From an uncultured Lachnospiraceae bacterium (lineage in GTDB: Bacteria; Bacillota; Clostridia; Lachnospirales; Lachnospiraceae), in NCBI GenBank assembly GCA_934394565.1, contig CAKRQV010000012.1:21876-85875 (forward strand): a stretch of 64,000 nucleotides of DNA, written 5' to 3'. This document shows, piece after piece, positions 32,221 through 40,659 of this stretch. Position 1 is the stretch's first letter, and each line of letters begins with the position of its first letter. A model generated the notes under the pieces. That model saw only the letters and a list, made by a program, of their open reading frames with translations. It made no database searches and was not told the DNA's origin. Made by a program: the position numbers and the translations under genes.

Positions 32221-33675
32221 ATGAAGAAAAAAGGCAGTATTACAGTATATCTGCTGCTGCTTCTTACGGTGTTTTTGCTGCTTGTCGGTGCCGTGTTCTA
32301 TTCGGTAAGGTGCCGACAGGCAAAGACAATCGTAAAGACGGCAGCGCGGCAGAGTATGATGGATCTGTTTTCACGGTATGAGCCGACGTTGTTTGAAAAG
32401 TATGATCTATTGTTTCTGGATGCCGGGCTTGGCACAAATTCCTTTCGGGGCGGACTGCTTTTGCAGTGTGTGGAAAAGAATGCTGCAGGTATGTGGGGGG
32501 AAGGCACGGCAGCGACCAATCTGTGCGGACTGTCACAGGCATCGGCAGCACTGCAGGGCTATACGCTGGCAACGGACCAGAACGGGGAGGCTTTTTACCG
32601 GCAGGCAGTGGAGGCGGCCGCGCAGGCGTTTCCGGCAGAGGCAGTGAAGCTGGCCGGAGAGTATATGCAGCAGGCCAGAAAACAGGAAAACACCGGCCGG
32701 ACCAGGGGTGATGTGGACAAGGCCTGCACGGATTACCAGAAAGCTGTGGAAAAAGCGCAGGAAGGTGATGTAAAAGATGCCGGAAAAGACAAAACCGGGG
32801 ATACAAAAGCCGGATCGACGACGGTGCAGCTACAGGAAAATCCAATAGAGGCCGTAAAAAAGCTGCAAAAGAAAGGACTTCTGGGGCTGGTTATGCCAAA
32901 GCAGAGTACGATGTCAGCGGGAAGTGTAAAAAAGAAGACGTTACTATCTGCAAGAAAGCTGCAGCGAGGTGTCGGATTGACTACGGCGGCCAAAAAGCAT
33001 AGTACCAGGGACCGGCTTTTGTTCACACAGTATCTGGGCAGTCATCTTTCGAGCTTTTGCGCACCGGACAAAGAGGCAGCGCTGGCTTGGCAGCTGGAAT
33101 ATGTCATTGGACAGAAGACAACCGACAAAGCCAATCTGAAAAAGACGGTGGAAGCACTTCTTGTCGTGCGGGAGGGTGCCAATCTTCTGTATCTGAAAAG
33201 TGACAGCCAGAAGCTGGCAGAGGTACATGCTATGGCGGCATCTATAGCGGCAGCACTGGCCGTACCGGTCAGCGAGGAACTGATCCGTCGGGTGCTTATG
33301 GTTTGCTGGGCTTATGGAGAGAGCCTCATGGATGTCCGAATGCTTCTGGCAGGCGGCAAAGTGCCGGTGGTCAAGGACAGTGCGTCCTGGCAGCTGGCAA
33401 TTTCCAGGCTGGCCGGGGTCGGAGACGAACAGAGCAAAAAGGGAACAAAAGGACTGGATTACACTGGTTATCTGGAGCTTTTATTACAGCTGCAGACGGA
33501 AAAAAACAATATCAGGCGCGGCATGGACATGGTAGAGCTGGGGATGCGTGGACAGGAGAAAAAAAGCAGCTTTTCGCTGGATCACTGTATCGAAGCAGCC
33601 AGCATAGAACTCTCGGCCAGAGTATCCGGAGCCGGTACGGTCCGCGCAGTGGAGTACAGAAGCTATGAAAACTGA
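32221..33675 (+). CDS. DUF5702-like pilus-associated protein (TadG-like)
   Basis: 484 residues with AAGGAG before ATG 32221. One N-terminal membrane helix in pseudopilin style (KKKGSITVYLLLLLTVFLLL, then a long extracytoplasmic region). The outside region is Lys/Gln/Ala-rich with a charged segment (about 155-205) and a helical C-terminal part. Size, position after the pilin and the N-terminal SITVYL motif match the DUF5702 proteins of clostridial tad loci. Probably a minor pilin or scaffold; the function is unproven. Confidence 0.75.
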   Translation: MKKKGSITVYLLLLLTVFLLLVGAVFYSVRCRQAKTIVKTAARQSMMDLFSRYEPTLFEKYDLLFLDAGLGTNSFRGGLLLQCVEKNAAGMWGEGTAATNLCGLSQASAALQGYTLATDQNGEAFYRQAVEAAAQAFPAEAVKLAGEYMQQARKQENTGRTRGDVDKACTDYQKAVEKAQEGDVKDAGKDKTGDTKAGSTTVQLQENPIEAVKKLQKKGLLGLVMPKQSTMSAGSVKKKTLLSARKLQRGVGLTTAAKKHSTRDRLLFTQYLGSHLSSFCAPDKEAALAWQLEYVIGQKTTDKANLKKTVEALLVVREGANLLYLKSDSQKLAEVHAMAASIAAALAVPVSEELIRRVLMVCWAYGESLMDVRMLLAGGKVPVVKDSASWQLAISRLAGVGDEQSKKGTKGLDYTGYLELLLQLQTEKNNIRRGMDMVELGMRGQEKKSSFSLDHCIEAASIELSARVSGAGTVRAVEYRSYEN

Positions 33676-34489
33676 AACATACAGGGCAGCGCTCTGGCAC
33701 AGGAAACAAAACAGAAAGGACACGAACGCAATCTCATTATCTAATAAAAAAAACAACACTCTCTCTTCAGACGAATCTATTTACGTTTTTCCCCAAAAAC
33801 GAAAACAGGCACCTGTGACCAGAGCGTTGCCCTGTGTGTTTCAGAAAGGCAGTCTGGTGGCGGAGGCGGCGATGGTGCTGCCACTGTTTTTGCTGGCCCT
33901 GCTGACGATCGCCGGTATGCTGCAGATCTACAGCCGCCATCTTACGATGACAGAGAAGCTGCTTGAAACCGCAGAAAAAACAGCAGTGTACCGGGCATCA
34001 ACGGCATCCGCCGAAACAGCAGATATCCCGCTGGTCAAAAGCGAAAGTTTTATACCGGGTGTCCATCTTTTCGGCCTTGGCAAATGCAGACTGACGGCTG
34101 TTGTCCGGGTGCGTGCCTGGATCGGCTATACAGGGGATCTTGGCGGAGAAGATATACCGCTGGAGGACACAGAGCTTGTGTACATCAGCGACAACAGGGA
34201 GGCGTACCATACGAGCCCGGACTGCAGCTATCTTGACATTCATCTGACAGCCATGGAGAAAAAGCAGGCGGCCGGAGGCAGAAATGAACTGGGGGAACGC
34301 TATACAGCATGTGACAAATGCTGCCGCGGTATGGGCAGTGGTACGGTATATGTCAGTGGCCGGGGCAGCCATTATCATTCGACGGTCAGCTGCAGCGGTT
34401 TATCGCGCAGTCCGACGATGGTGTCCAGAAAAGAGGCCGGTCATCTGCCCCTTTGTACGCGGTGCCGGAAAAGGGGCAGTACAGAATGA
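33665..34489 (+). CDS. TadE-like pseudopilin with two Cys/His modules
   Basis: 274 residues from ATG 33665, overlapping the previous gene by 11 bases. A long basic N-terminus precedes the TadE-type helix (GSLVAEAAMVLPLFLLALLT, about 62-82). The outer C-terminal part contains two similar modules of about 45 residues: VYISDNREAYHTSPDCSYL with CDKCC, and VYVSGRGSHYHSTVSCSGL with CTRCR. Each has YH-x3-C-x2-L then C-x2-C, like the Ada-type metal site or a disulfide knot. Likely a minor pilin with a metal-stabilised tip; this is inference. Confidence 0.78.
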   Translation: MKTETYRAALWHRKQNRKDTNAISLSNKKNNTLSSDESIYVFPQKRKQAPVTRALPCVFQKGSLVAEAAMVLPLFLLALLTIAGMLQIYSRHLTMTEKLLETAEKTAVYRASTASAETADIPLVKSESFIPGVHLFGLGKCRLTAVVRVRAWIGYTGDLGGEDIPLEDTELVYISDNREAYHTSPDCSYLDIHLTAMEKKQAAGGRNELGERYTACDKCCRGMGSGTVYVSGRGSHYHSTVSCSGLSRSPTMVSRKEAGHLPLCTRCRKRGSTE

Positions 34490-34902
34490 GACTGTGGCTT
34501 AGTATGTTTCTGACGATACATGTAGCTACGGATGTATGGGGTGGCTATATTTATCTGCCCGTAGTCTGGATACAGATGGTGACTGGCGTGGCGGTGATGG
34601 TGTGGTCAGGGGCCGGAACCGGCACGGTAGTTTGGCAGCTTTTGCCGGGGTTGGTAGTTTTGGCTGTCAGTATGGCCAGTCGGGAAAAGATTGGCTGTGG
34701 GGATGCCTGGCTGTTGATGGCCACGGGTCTGTATCTGGGCATATGGCAGCAGCTGCAGCTCTGGTGTGCGGCATCTATACTGGCTTTTTTGTGGACAATG
34801 TCCGGCATGGTGGCCGGGCGTGTGGATAAACATACAGAGATTGTCCTGGCTCCTTTCATATGGCTGGGATATCTGGGAGGATCATGCTTTGGATGGTTTT
34901 AA
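34486..34902 (+). CDS. Second small A24-like prepilin peptidase
   Basis: 138 residues from ATG 34486, overlapping the preceding stop (ATGA). All hydrophobic helices. The GxGD motif of A24 peptidases is present as GCGDAWLL (about 68-75), with an earlier Asp in VATDVWGGYIYLP (about 12-24), although the usual basic motif after it is absent. Annotated families of this kind sit inside clostridial tad operons. Activity is plausible but the first active-site region is atypical. Confidence 0.65.
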   Translation: MRLWLSMFLTIHVATDVWGGYIYLPVVWIQMVTGVAVMVWSGAGTGTVVWQLLPGLVVLAVSMASREKIGCGDAWLLMATGLYLGIWQQLQLWCAASILAFLWTMSGMVAGRVDKHTEIVLAPFIWLGYLGGSCFGWF

Positions 34903-35311
34903 GAAAAGGGGAAGCTTTACGGTGGAGGCGGTATTTGTCGTGCCGGTCTGCCTTATGGTCGTATTTTTTCTGTTACAGACCTTTTTTTATCTGCATCATA
35001 TCAGCTGGTATACGGCAGCGGCCTGGGAATGTACCCTGACCGGGATGCATGAGGGACCTTGGGAGGAGAGTACAGATCAGCGCTGGCAGAAGGTTTATAA
35101 GGAACAGCCTTTTCCCGTAGCCAGTGTACAGGAAAAAAGCCATAGTGGAAACAGGAAGATCCAGATGACGGTAAATGGCAGTCAGGCAGCGATCATGGGA
35201 CTGCCCGCTTTGACATTTCAGATAGAAATAAAACGGTCCTGGCAGTCTCCGGCAACCAAGCTTCGCAGACAAAAACAGCTGTTAAGACTGACAGATACAG
35301 GAGGAGCATGA
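34889..35311 (+). CDS. TadE-like minor pilin
   Basis: 140 residues from TTG 34889, chosen because GGGAGG (34875-34880) lies 8 bases before it and no ATG in this frame fits. The frame overlaps the preceding gene by 14 bases. It begins with the TadE-type segment KKRGSFTVEAVFVVPVCLMV, followed by a single hydrophobic helix and an outside domain of about 105 residues. Likely a pseudopilin of the Tad pilus. Confidence 0.78.
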   Translation: MDGFKKRGSFTVEAVFVVPVCLMVVFFLLQTFFYLHHISWYTAAAWECTLTGMHEGPWEESTDQRWQKVYKEQPFPVASVQEKSHSGNRKIQMTVNGSQAAIMGLPALTFQIEIKRSWQSPATKLRRQKQLLRLTDTGGA

Positions 35312-36870
35312 TGGAAGTACGTTACCAGAGAGATCTGTACCGGATACAGCTGTGCTGTGATACGGAAAAGGAAGAAGAACAGCTGGGTTATCCGCTGCAG
35401 ATGTGCCTGCGCAATACGATTACCGGACTTTTGGCCTGTCAGGTGCAGGGAACAGACAACCGGTTGACGGTCTGTTGGGATGTGACTTCGCGGCACAGTC
35501 TGGTGCAGGTGACGGGGGAGGGGCAGGTCTCTCCCCTGATTTTGCAGCGGATCCTCAGGGCTTTGTTACAGACGATGGAAGCTATGGCGAGATATTTGCT
35601 GCCCTGTGAGTATCTGGTGCTGGATCCGACCTTGCTTTTTCTGACACCGGAAAGCGGAGAGGTTGGCTTTGTCTGTGATTTTGAGGATACACAGAGTTTT
35701 CACCGGACGCTGCTTTTGCTGGGGGAGTATGTGTTGGAGCATATGGATCACAGGGATACAAAGGCCATGCATCTGGGCTATGGCCTGTATCGGCTGGCGG
35801 TGGAAGAAAGCTTTGATAAAGACGCTTTGCGACAATTGTGTACCGATATGCCGATGCAGGAAAAAGACACCGAAAAAAATAAAACGGAGAACCAAAACAG
35901 TCGGTGTGGTGTGAATGGGCAGAAAACTATACCGCCGTATGGCCTGTACAGCAAAGAATGGAACGGGGAGCCAGCAGACAGAGAAAAACAGAGAGATGTC
36001 CGGCAGCCTCTTTTACACGGGCAGGAACAGGAAATGGTCAAGCAGCAGAAAGCAGATGCTCTGGAAGCTTTTTTTGCGGAGGATGAAGAAGAAAAAAGGC
36101 GACAGCTGACCCCATGGCAGTTTGGCACCGTCTGCGCTGTGGCAATTTTGCTTGGTACAGGAATCATGGAAATCGTACAGCTTATCCGAAATGGCAGACA
36201 TCTGCGGCCGATATGGCTGCTTATAGCCGCAGGGCTGTTTTTACTTTCTGGTGTGACATCGCTGCTCTTATGGTGGTTGTCAGAAAAAACAAAAAAAGCA
36301 GAGACCGGAAAACAAACAGATAAAAAAACACAGAGAGGGGAAAGAACAGCACCTGCTTTAAACCGGAAGTTATCACAGGAAAAGATGTATGGGAACATCC
36401 CGGACGGACAGAGCGCAGAAAGCGAGCAGCCGGAAACATATACGGCAGGGTATTATAGGAGCCCGTCATATCCGATGCAAAAACGTCCAGTCGCAGAGCC
36501 AATCTGTGAGCCATCGGCACAGAGTATGGAAACGGTGGTCCTGAACCGCATGATGCCGGAAACAGTGTATGCACAGCTTTGTTTTGCAGATGATACGGTG
36601 GTATCGCTTCGTGGCCGCCAGTGGCTGATCGGTAAGAGCCCGGTCGATACAGATATCTGTCTGGCAAAGCCGACTGTCAGTCGGATGCATGCCAGAATCT
36701 GGAAAAAAGAAGATGCCTACTATATAGAAGATCTTCATTCCCGCAATGGGACGATGGTTGAGGGAAAGCTTTTGGAGCCGGAGGAGAAAAGAAGACTGGA
36801 ATCAGGAATGCGGCTTTCCTTTGCAGAGTATACATGCACATTTACGGAAAAACAGGGAAATATGAATTGA
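35311..36870 (+). CDS. FHA-domain membrane protein of the tad locus (DUF6382-like N-terminus)
   Basis: 519 residues from ATG 35311 (AGGAGG 35299-35304; ATG 35308 is too close). The N-terminal domain (about 1-175, DUF6382-like) reads YQRDLYRIQLCCDTEKEEE, then LVLDPTLLFLTPESGEVGFV. A charged linker and two membrane helices (about 269-290 and 298-322) follow. A C-terminal FHA domain (about 425-510) reads RGRQWLIGKSPVDTDICLAK, then TVSRMHARIW and HSRNGTMVEG. FHA domains bind phospho-threonine, so the pilus may be under kinase control. Last gene of the tad operon. Confidence 0.85.
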   Translation: MEVRYQRDLYRIQLCCDTEKEEEQLGYPLQMCLRNTITGLLACQVQGTDNRLTVCWDVTSRHSLVQVTGEGQVSPLILQRILRALLQTMEAMARYLLPCEYLVLDPTLLFLTPESGEVGFVCDFEDTQSFHRTLLLLGEYVLEHMDHRDTKAMHLGYGLYRLAVEESFDKDALRQLCTDMPMQEKDTEKNKTENQNSRCGVNGQKTIPPYGLYSKEWNGEPADREKQRDVRQPLLHGQEQEMVKQQKADALEAFFAEDEEEKRRQLTPWQFGTVCAVAILLGTGIMEIVQLIRNGRHLRPIWLLIAAGLFLLSGVTSLLLWWLSEKTKKAETGKQTDKKTQRGERTAPALNRKLSQEKMYGNIPDGQSAESEQPETYTAGYYRSPSYPMQKRPVAEPICEPSAQSMETVVLNRMMPETVYAQLCFADDTVVSLRGRQWLIGKSPVDTDICLAKPTVSRMHARIWKKEDAYYIEDLHSRNGTMVEGKLLEPEEKRRLESGMRLSFAEYTCTFTEKQGNMN

Positions 36871-36948
36871 ATTACATATTCAATGTGCAACAGAATGGAT
36901 GAGAAAAGGAGACAGGTCGAAAAGATGCGACATTTTTTGTCGGCTATC

Positions 36949-36977
36949 TTGTACTTTATTTTAGAAGTGGGTATAAT
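36949..36977 (+). promoter_or_regulatory. Promoter of the rhomboid protease gene
   Basis: TTGTAC (36949-36954), 17-base spacer, perfect TATAAT (36972-36977), 38 bases before the ATG. A short TTGAAT/ATTCAA inverted repeat follows the tad operon at 36869-36885. Confidence 0.8.
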
Positions 36978-37015
36978 CGTAAAAGAAAAGACCAAACAAA
37001 CAGAAAGGTTTTTCT

Positions 37016-37651
37016 ATGAACGAATATTCCGAGTATCCCGAAAATGGCGATGCTGTGGATGCAATCCTCAATGGGCCGAGACGCTATGTAAATCTGGCGA
37101 TCGTGGCGGTCAATGTTCTGCTTTTCTTTCTGGTGGAACTGACCGGTGACAGTATGGATACAGACCATATGGTGCACTGGGGAGCTGCATGGCTGCCGGA
37201 TATCCTGCAGGGACAGGTTTTCAGACTGTTTAGCTGTATGTTTCTGCATTTTGGCATTACCCATCTGGGCAATAATATGCTGGTACTGCTTTTTCTGGGT
37301 GATACGCTTGAGAAGATTACCGGCCATCTGAAATATGGTGTGATCTGCCTGGGTGGCGGTCTGATCGGCAGTATCGCTTCCTGCGTACATGAGTACTATA
37401 CGGGTACATACTATGTATCCGCCGGAGCTTCCGGCTGTGTCTTTGCCGTGACAGGGGCACTTTTGTACATTGTGATCCGTGAGCGGGGACAGCTCGGCGC
37501 ACTGACTGTGCGCCGGATGCTGCTGCTGGCTGCTCTTTCGATATATAATGGCTTTGTATCTACTGGTGTGGATAATTATGCACATGCGGGTGGCCTGATC
37601 GGCGGATTTTTACTGGGGATGCTTTTATACCGACATCCATCAGAAGCCTAG
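37016..37651 (+). CDS. Rhomboid-family intramembrane serine protease
   Basis: 211 residues from ATG 37016. Six membrane helices. The catalytic serine is in GASG (Ser139: VSAGASGCVFAVTGALLY) and the histidine in DNYAHAGGLIGG (His190). The helix-2 segment HFGITHLGNNMLVLLFLG has the expected His and Asn residues. It cleaves membrane-spanning substrates. Its stop codon overlaps the stop of the convergent histidine kinase at CTAG (37648-37651), so the two genes share their last bases. Confidence 0.93.
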   Translation: MNEYSEYPENGDAVDAILNGPRRYVNLAIVAVNVLLFFLVELTGDSMDTDHMVHWGAAWLPDILQGQVFRLFSCMFLHFGITHLGNNMLVLLFLGDTLEKITGHLKYGVICLGGGLIGSIASCVHEYYTGTYYVSAGASGCVFAVTGALLYIVIRERGQLGALTVRRMLLLAALSIYNGFVSTGVDNYAHAGGLIGGFLLGMLLYRHPSEA

Positions 37652-38376
37652 AACATAATGGGAAGGATGATTGTAACGATCATTCCCTTTCCGGTATCCG
37701 CATCCAGTGTGACGAGTCCCTTATGTGCCCGCACAACGTCATTGACGATGGCAAGTCCCAGACCTGTGCCGTCCTTCTTATGTGTGACAAAGGGATCCAT
37801 AATTTCGCGAAGCTCGGATTTGGCGATGCCATTACCGGTATCTTCGATATGGATGATGATATTGTCGGTGTCACTGCGGACCGTGCAGTAGATATTACCG
37901 CCGTCTGGCATGGCTTCTGTGGCATTGCGCAGGATATTGTAAAAGACCTCACGCATTTTGACCGTATCGAGCATGAATGGGGGAATCGGTCCATCCTTTT
38001 CCAGCGAGACCTTGATATGCTGTGCCTCAAAGGCGGGCATATAGGATTTAATGACTGATTCCAGGATCAAGTAGGGACTGGCTTCAGAATATTTCAGAAG
38101 CTTTGCATTATTATAATTGGACAGATCGTTGAGCAGCTGTTTTAAGAATGTCATATTGTCCATCAGTTCGGACCAGTGATTCCAGTCTTTGACCTCCGGA
38201 TGTTCTGTGGAGATCAGCTGCAGGTAACTGTTGATCAGTGTGACCGGATTGCGGATCTCATGAGAAATCTTGGACATTTCTTTGCGGTGATCGTTCTGCA
38301 TGGCTTCGTAGATTGCGGTGAAGCTCTCGTCTGTTTTTGGGGAATTGTGTAATCGTACGATATCTTTGGTTTTCAT
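37648..38376 (-). CDS. Soluble sensor histidine kinase without a partner regulator nearby
   Basis: 242 residues from ATG 38376, with GGAGG upstream. No membrane helix or recognisable sensor domain is present; the first 30 residues precede the HisKA motif (KISHEIRNPVTLINSYLQLI, phospho-acceptor His). HATPase_c follows with N box ILRNATEAMP, G1 EDTGNG, F/G2 FVTHKKDGTGLGLAIVNDV. All catalytic motifs are intact. With no response regulator adjacent, its partner must be elsewhere. Confidence 0.9.
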   Translation of the reverse strand: MKTKDIVRLHNSPKTDESFTAIYEAMQNDHRKEMSKISHEIRNPVTLINSYLQLISTEHPEVKDWNHWSELMDNMTFLKQLLNDLSNYNNAKLLKYSEASPYLILESVIKSYMPAFEAQHIKVSLEKDGPIPPFMLDTVKMREVFYNILRNATEAMPDGGNIYCTVRSDTDNIIIHIEDTGNGIAKSELREIMDPFVTHKKDGTGLGLAIVNDVVRAHKGLVTLDADTGKGMIVTIILPIMF

Positions 38377-38534
38377 ACCGGAAAGCCTCCTTATGTGCTA
38401 TGTATATATTAAAGTTACACCCTATGACCTAAATATGCAATCAAAAGCGTACGACAAGATTCGACATATGTACCGACAAAAACGATTGCTTTTGCCGGCA
38501 GATATAGATATGAGAAAGTAGAAGGAGAATGAAA

Positions 38535-38951
38535 ATGGAAAATTGTGTATTTTGTAATCTGGCAAATGGAATCTGGGATTCCGCAACATTATACGAGGAT
38601 GAGGATTTCCGCGTTGTCCTTGACCTGGGGCCGGCAGCCAAGGGGCATGCACTGATCCTGCCCAAGGAACATTATGCCAATATCTACGAAATTCCGGAAG
38701 AAAAGGCAGCCAAAGCTATGCTTCTGGCCAAAAAGATGGCAACGGTTATGACGGAGGCTCTGGGCTGTGACGGCTTCAATATTGTACAGAACAACGGTGA
38801 AGCCGCAGGACAGACCGTATTTCATTTCCATATGCACCTGATTCCGCGGTATAAGGATGATGCGGCAGAATTTGGCTGGAAACCGGGCGAGCTCGACGAA
38901 AAAACGAAACAGGAAGTCCTGGAAAAAGTAGCCGCAAAGATGGAGGCATAA
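38535..38951 (+). CDS. HIT-family nucleotide-binding protein
   Basis: 138 residues from ATG 38535, chosen over ATG 38529 because GAAGGAG (38521-38527) is 7 bases before it. Histidine-triad motif HFHMHLIPR near residue 97-105, plus CVFC at the N-terminus (possible zinc site) and GHALILPKEHYANI. HIT proteins hydrolyse nucleoside phosphoramidates or adenylylated products. It is 9 bases before the ECF sigma gene. Confidence 0.93.
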   Translation: MENCVFCNLANGIWDSATLYEDEDFRVVLDLGPAAKGHALILPKEHYANIYEIPEEKAAKAMLLAKKMATVMTEALGCDGFNIVQNNGEAAGQTVFHFHMHLIPRYKDDAAEFGWKPGELDEKTKQEVLEKVAAKMEA

Positions 38952-38960
38952 GGAGAAAAC

Positions 38961-39476
38961 GTGGAATATACTGACTTTGACCGCATATTCAGAGAATACA
39001 GTCGGCTCGTTATGAAAGCTGCCTACAGCTATATCGGCGACTATCAGTTATGCGAGGATATATGTCAGGAGGTATTTGAAAAACTTCACAGAGAAGCAAA
39101 ATATATCGATCCGAAAGATCTGAAACCATGGCTTCTGGTCGTTGCCAGAACAACAGCACTGGATTACCGGAAAAAGCTCAAAATGGATAAGATCACGTTG
39201 GAACCGCTGGAAACGTGTCAATATGAAGCCGGTACAGAAAAGCTGGATCCATTACACCATGTTGTAGGTAAGGAAAATCATCGGGAAGTGATAGAAGCTT
39301 TGTGGGAACATGATGCCAGGGATCTGGAACTGATGATTCAGGTGGAAATCGAAGGCCGTACGATCAAAGAGCTTGCTGCCAGCCGGGGTACTACCCCGAA
39401 TAATCTGCGCACCAAGCTCTATCGTATACGGAAATGGTTACATGAGAAATTCCCCGATGTAGAGGATTATTTCTGA
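38961..39476 (+). CDS. ECF-type RNA polymerase sigma factor
   Basis: 171 residues from GTG 38961 (AAGGAG at 38950-38955). Sigma region 2 is FDRIFREYSRLVMKAAYSYI followed by CEDICQEVFEKLHREAKYID. Region 4 is IEGRTIKELAASRGTTPNNL followed by RTKLYRIRKWLHEKF. There is no region 3, as in ECF factors. The gene overlaps convergent murG by 10 bases. The DUF4367 protein gene beyond murG is the kind usually found beside such sigma factors, so it may be the cognate membrane regulator. Confidence 0.88.
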   Translation: MEYTDFDRIFREYSRLVMKAAYSYIGDYQLCEDICQEVFEKLHREAKYIDPKDLKPWLLVVARTTALDYRKKLKMDKITLEPLETCQYEAGTEKLDPLHHVVGKENHREVIEALWEHDARDLELMIQVEIEGRTIKELAASRGTTPNNLRTKLYRIRKWLHEKFPDVEDYF

Positions 39477-40531
39477 TACTGATGGATCAGATCGCAGATC
39501 ACAGCGATCGAATCCTGTCCCGGGGCATTTTCCATTGCCCTGCGGTAGGTATCGCGGTTTTCAAAGAGCTTTTTCACTGCGTCCAGGAGTACCTGATCGG
39601 TGATTTCTTCCTCCTCAAGCACCATGGAGAAGCCCTGTTTTTCAAAGGAACGGGCATTCAGGATCTGATCACCACGGCTGGCATTGGCAGACAGTGGTAT
39701 CAGCAGGTTCGGCTTTTTGAGTGCCTGCAGCTCGCAGATCGCATTGGCACCTGCACGGGAGATCACGATATCGGCCATGGCGAAGAGGTCGGCCAGCTCT
39801 TTCTCGATATATTCGTACTGTACATAGCCGGTCAGACCGGTCAGGCTTTCGTCTTTTTTGCCTTTACCGCACAGGTGAACAACCTGAAACTCCGGTAAAA
39901 GCTGCGGCAGAATATTTCGCACGGCAGTATTGACTGCCTGGGCACCGAGACTGCCGCCGATGATCAGGATCACCGGTTTATCTGATGTAAAGCCGGTAAA
40001 GTCGCGGCCTTTCTGCGGATCACCGGATAACAGTTCCTGACGGATCGGTGTGCCGGTGACTACGGCCTTGCCCTCTGGCAGATGACTCTTGGTTTCCGGG
40101 AAGTTACAGCATACTTTGACAGCGGACGGGATACATAGCTTGTTGGCCAGTCCCGGTGTCATATCCGATTCGTGGATGATCGTCGGAATCTTTAAACGAC
40201 CGGCAGCGACAACGACAGGAACAGAGACAAAGCCGCCCTTGGAAAAGACGATATCCGGCTGCAGCTTTTTTAAAAGCTTTCGGGCTTCGCCAAAGCCTTT
40301 CAGAACGCGGAAGGGATCCGTAAAGTTCTTGAGATCAAAGTAACGGCGCAGCTTGCCGGAGGAGATGCCGTAATACGGAATACCCTGCTCTTCGATCAGC
40401 GTCTTTTCGATACCGGTGTAGGAGCCGATGTACGAGATCTTGTAGCCCTCTTCCTTAAGCCGGGCGATCAGTGCGATATTGGGTGTAACGTGTCCGGCAG
40501 TACCACCGCCGGTGAGAACGATATGTTTCAT
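39467..40531 (-). CDS. murG: UDP-GlcNAc transferase for lipid II synthesis
   Basis: 354 residues from ATG 40531 (AGGAGG just before; the in-frame ATG 40546 lies before that site). MurG motifs: VLTGGGTAGHVTPNIAL, FSKGGFVSVPVVVAA, GGSLGAQAVN, SRAGANAICELQALKKPNLL and the sugar-nucleotide site LIPL. It adds GlcNAc to lipid I on the inner membrane face. Unlike in many genomes it is not in a division cluster here but alone, convergent to a sigma factor. Confidence 0.96.
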   Translation of the reverse strand: MKHIVLTGGGTAGHVTPNIALIARLKEEGYKISYIGSYTGIEKTLIEEQGIPYYGISSGKLRRYFDLKNFTDPFRVLKGFGEARKLLKKLQPDIVFSKGGFVSVPVVVAAGRLKIPTIIHESDMTPGLANKLCIPSAVKVCCNFPETKSHLPEGKAVVTGTPIRQELLSGDPQKGRDFTGFTSDKPVILIIGGSLGAQAVNTAVRNILPQLLPEFQVVHLCGKGKKDESLTGLTGYVQYEYIEKELADLFAMADIVISRAGANAICELQALKKPNLLIPLSANASRGDQILNARSFEKQGFSMVLEEEEITDQVLLDAVKKLFENRDTYRRAMENAPGQDSIAVICDLIHQYQK

Positions 40532-40603
40532 GGAGTACCTCCTCATTATACAAAATAAACAAAACCTGTTGCGTCTGGCGCACAGGGAGTATACAGTAGT
40601 CTT

Positions 40604-40632
40604 ATTATGTTACCCGCTTGCATAATTGTCAA
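40604..40632 (-). promoter_or_regulatory. murG promoter
   Basis: On the minus strand TTGACA (40632-40627), 17-base spacer, CATAAT (40609-40604). Confidence 0.75.
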
Positions 40633-40659
40633 GGAAAGAAGCGGACAGACAGGAGTGCA

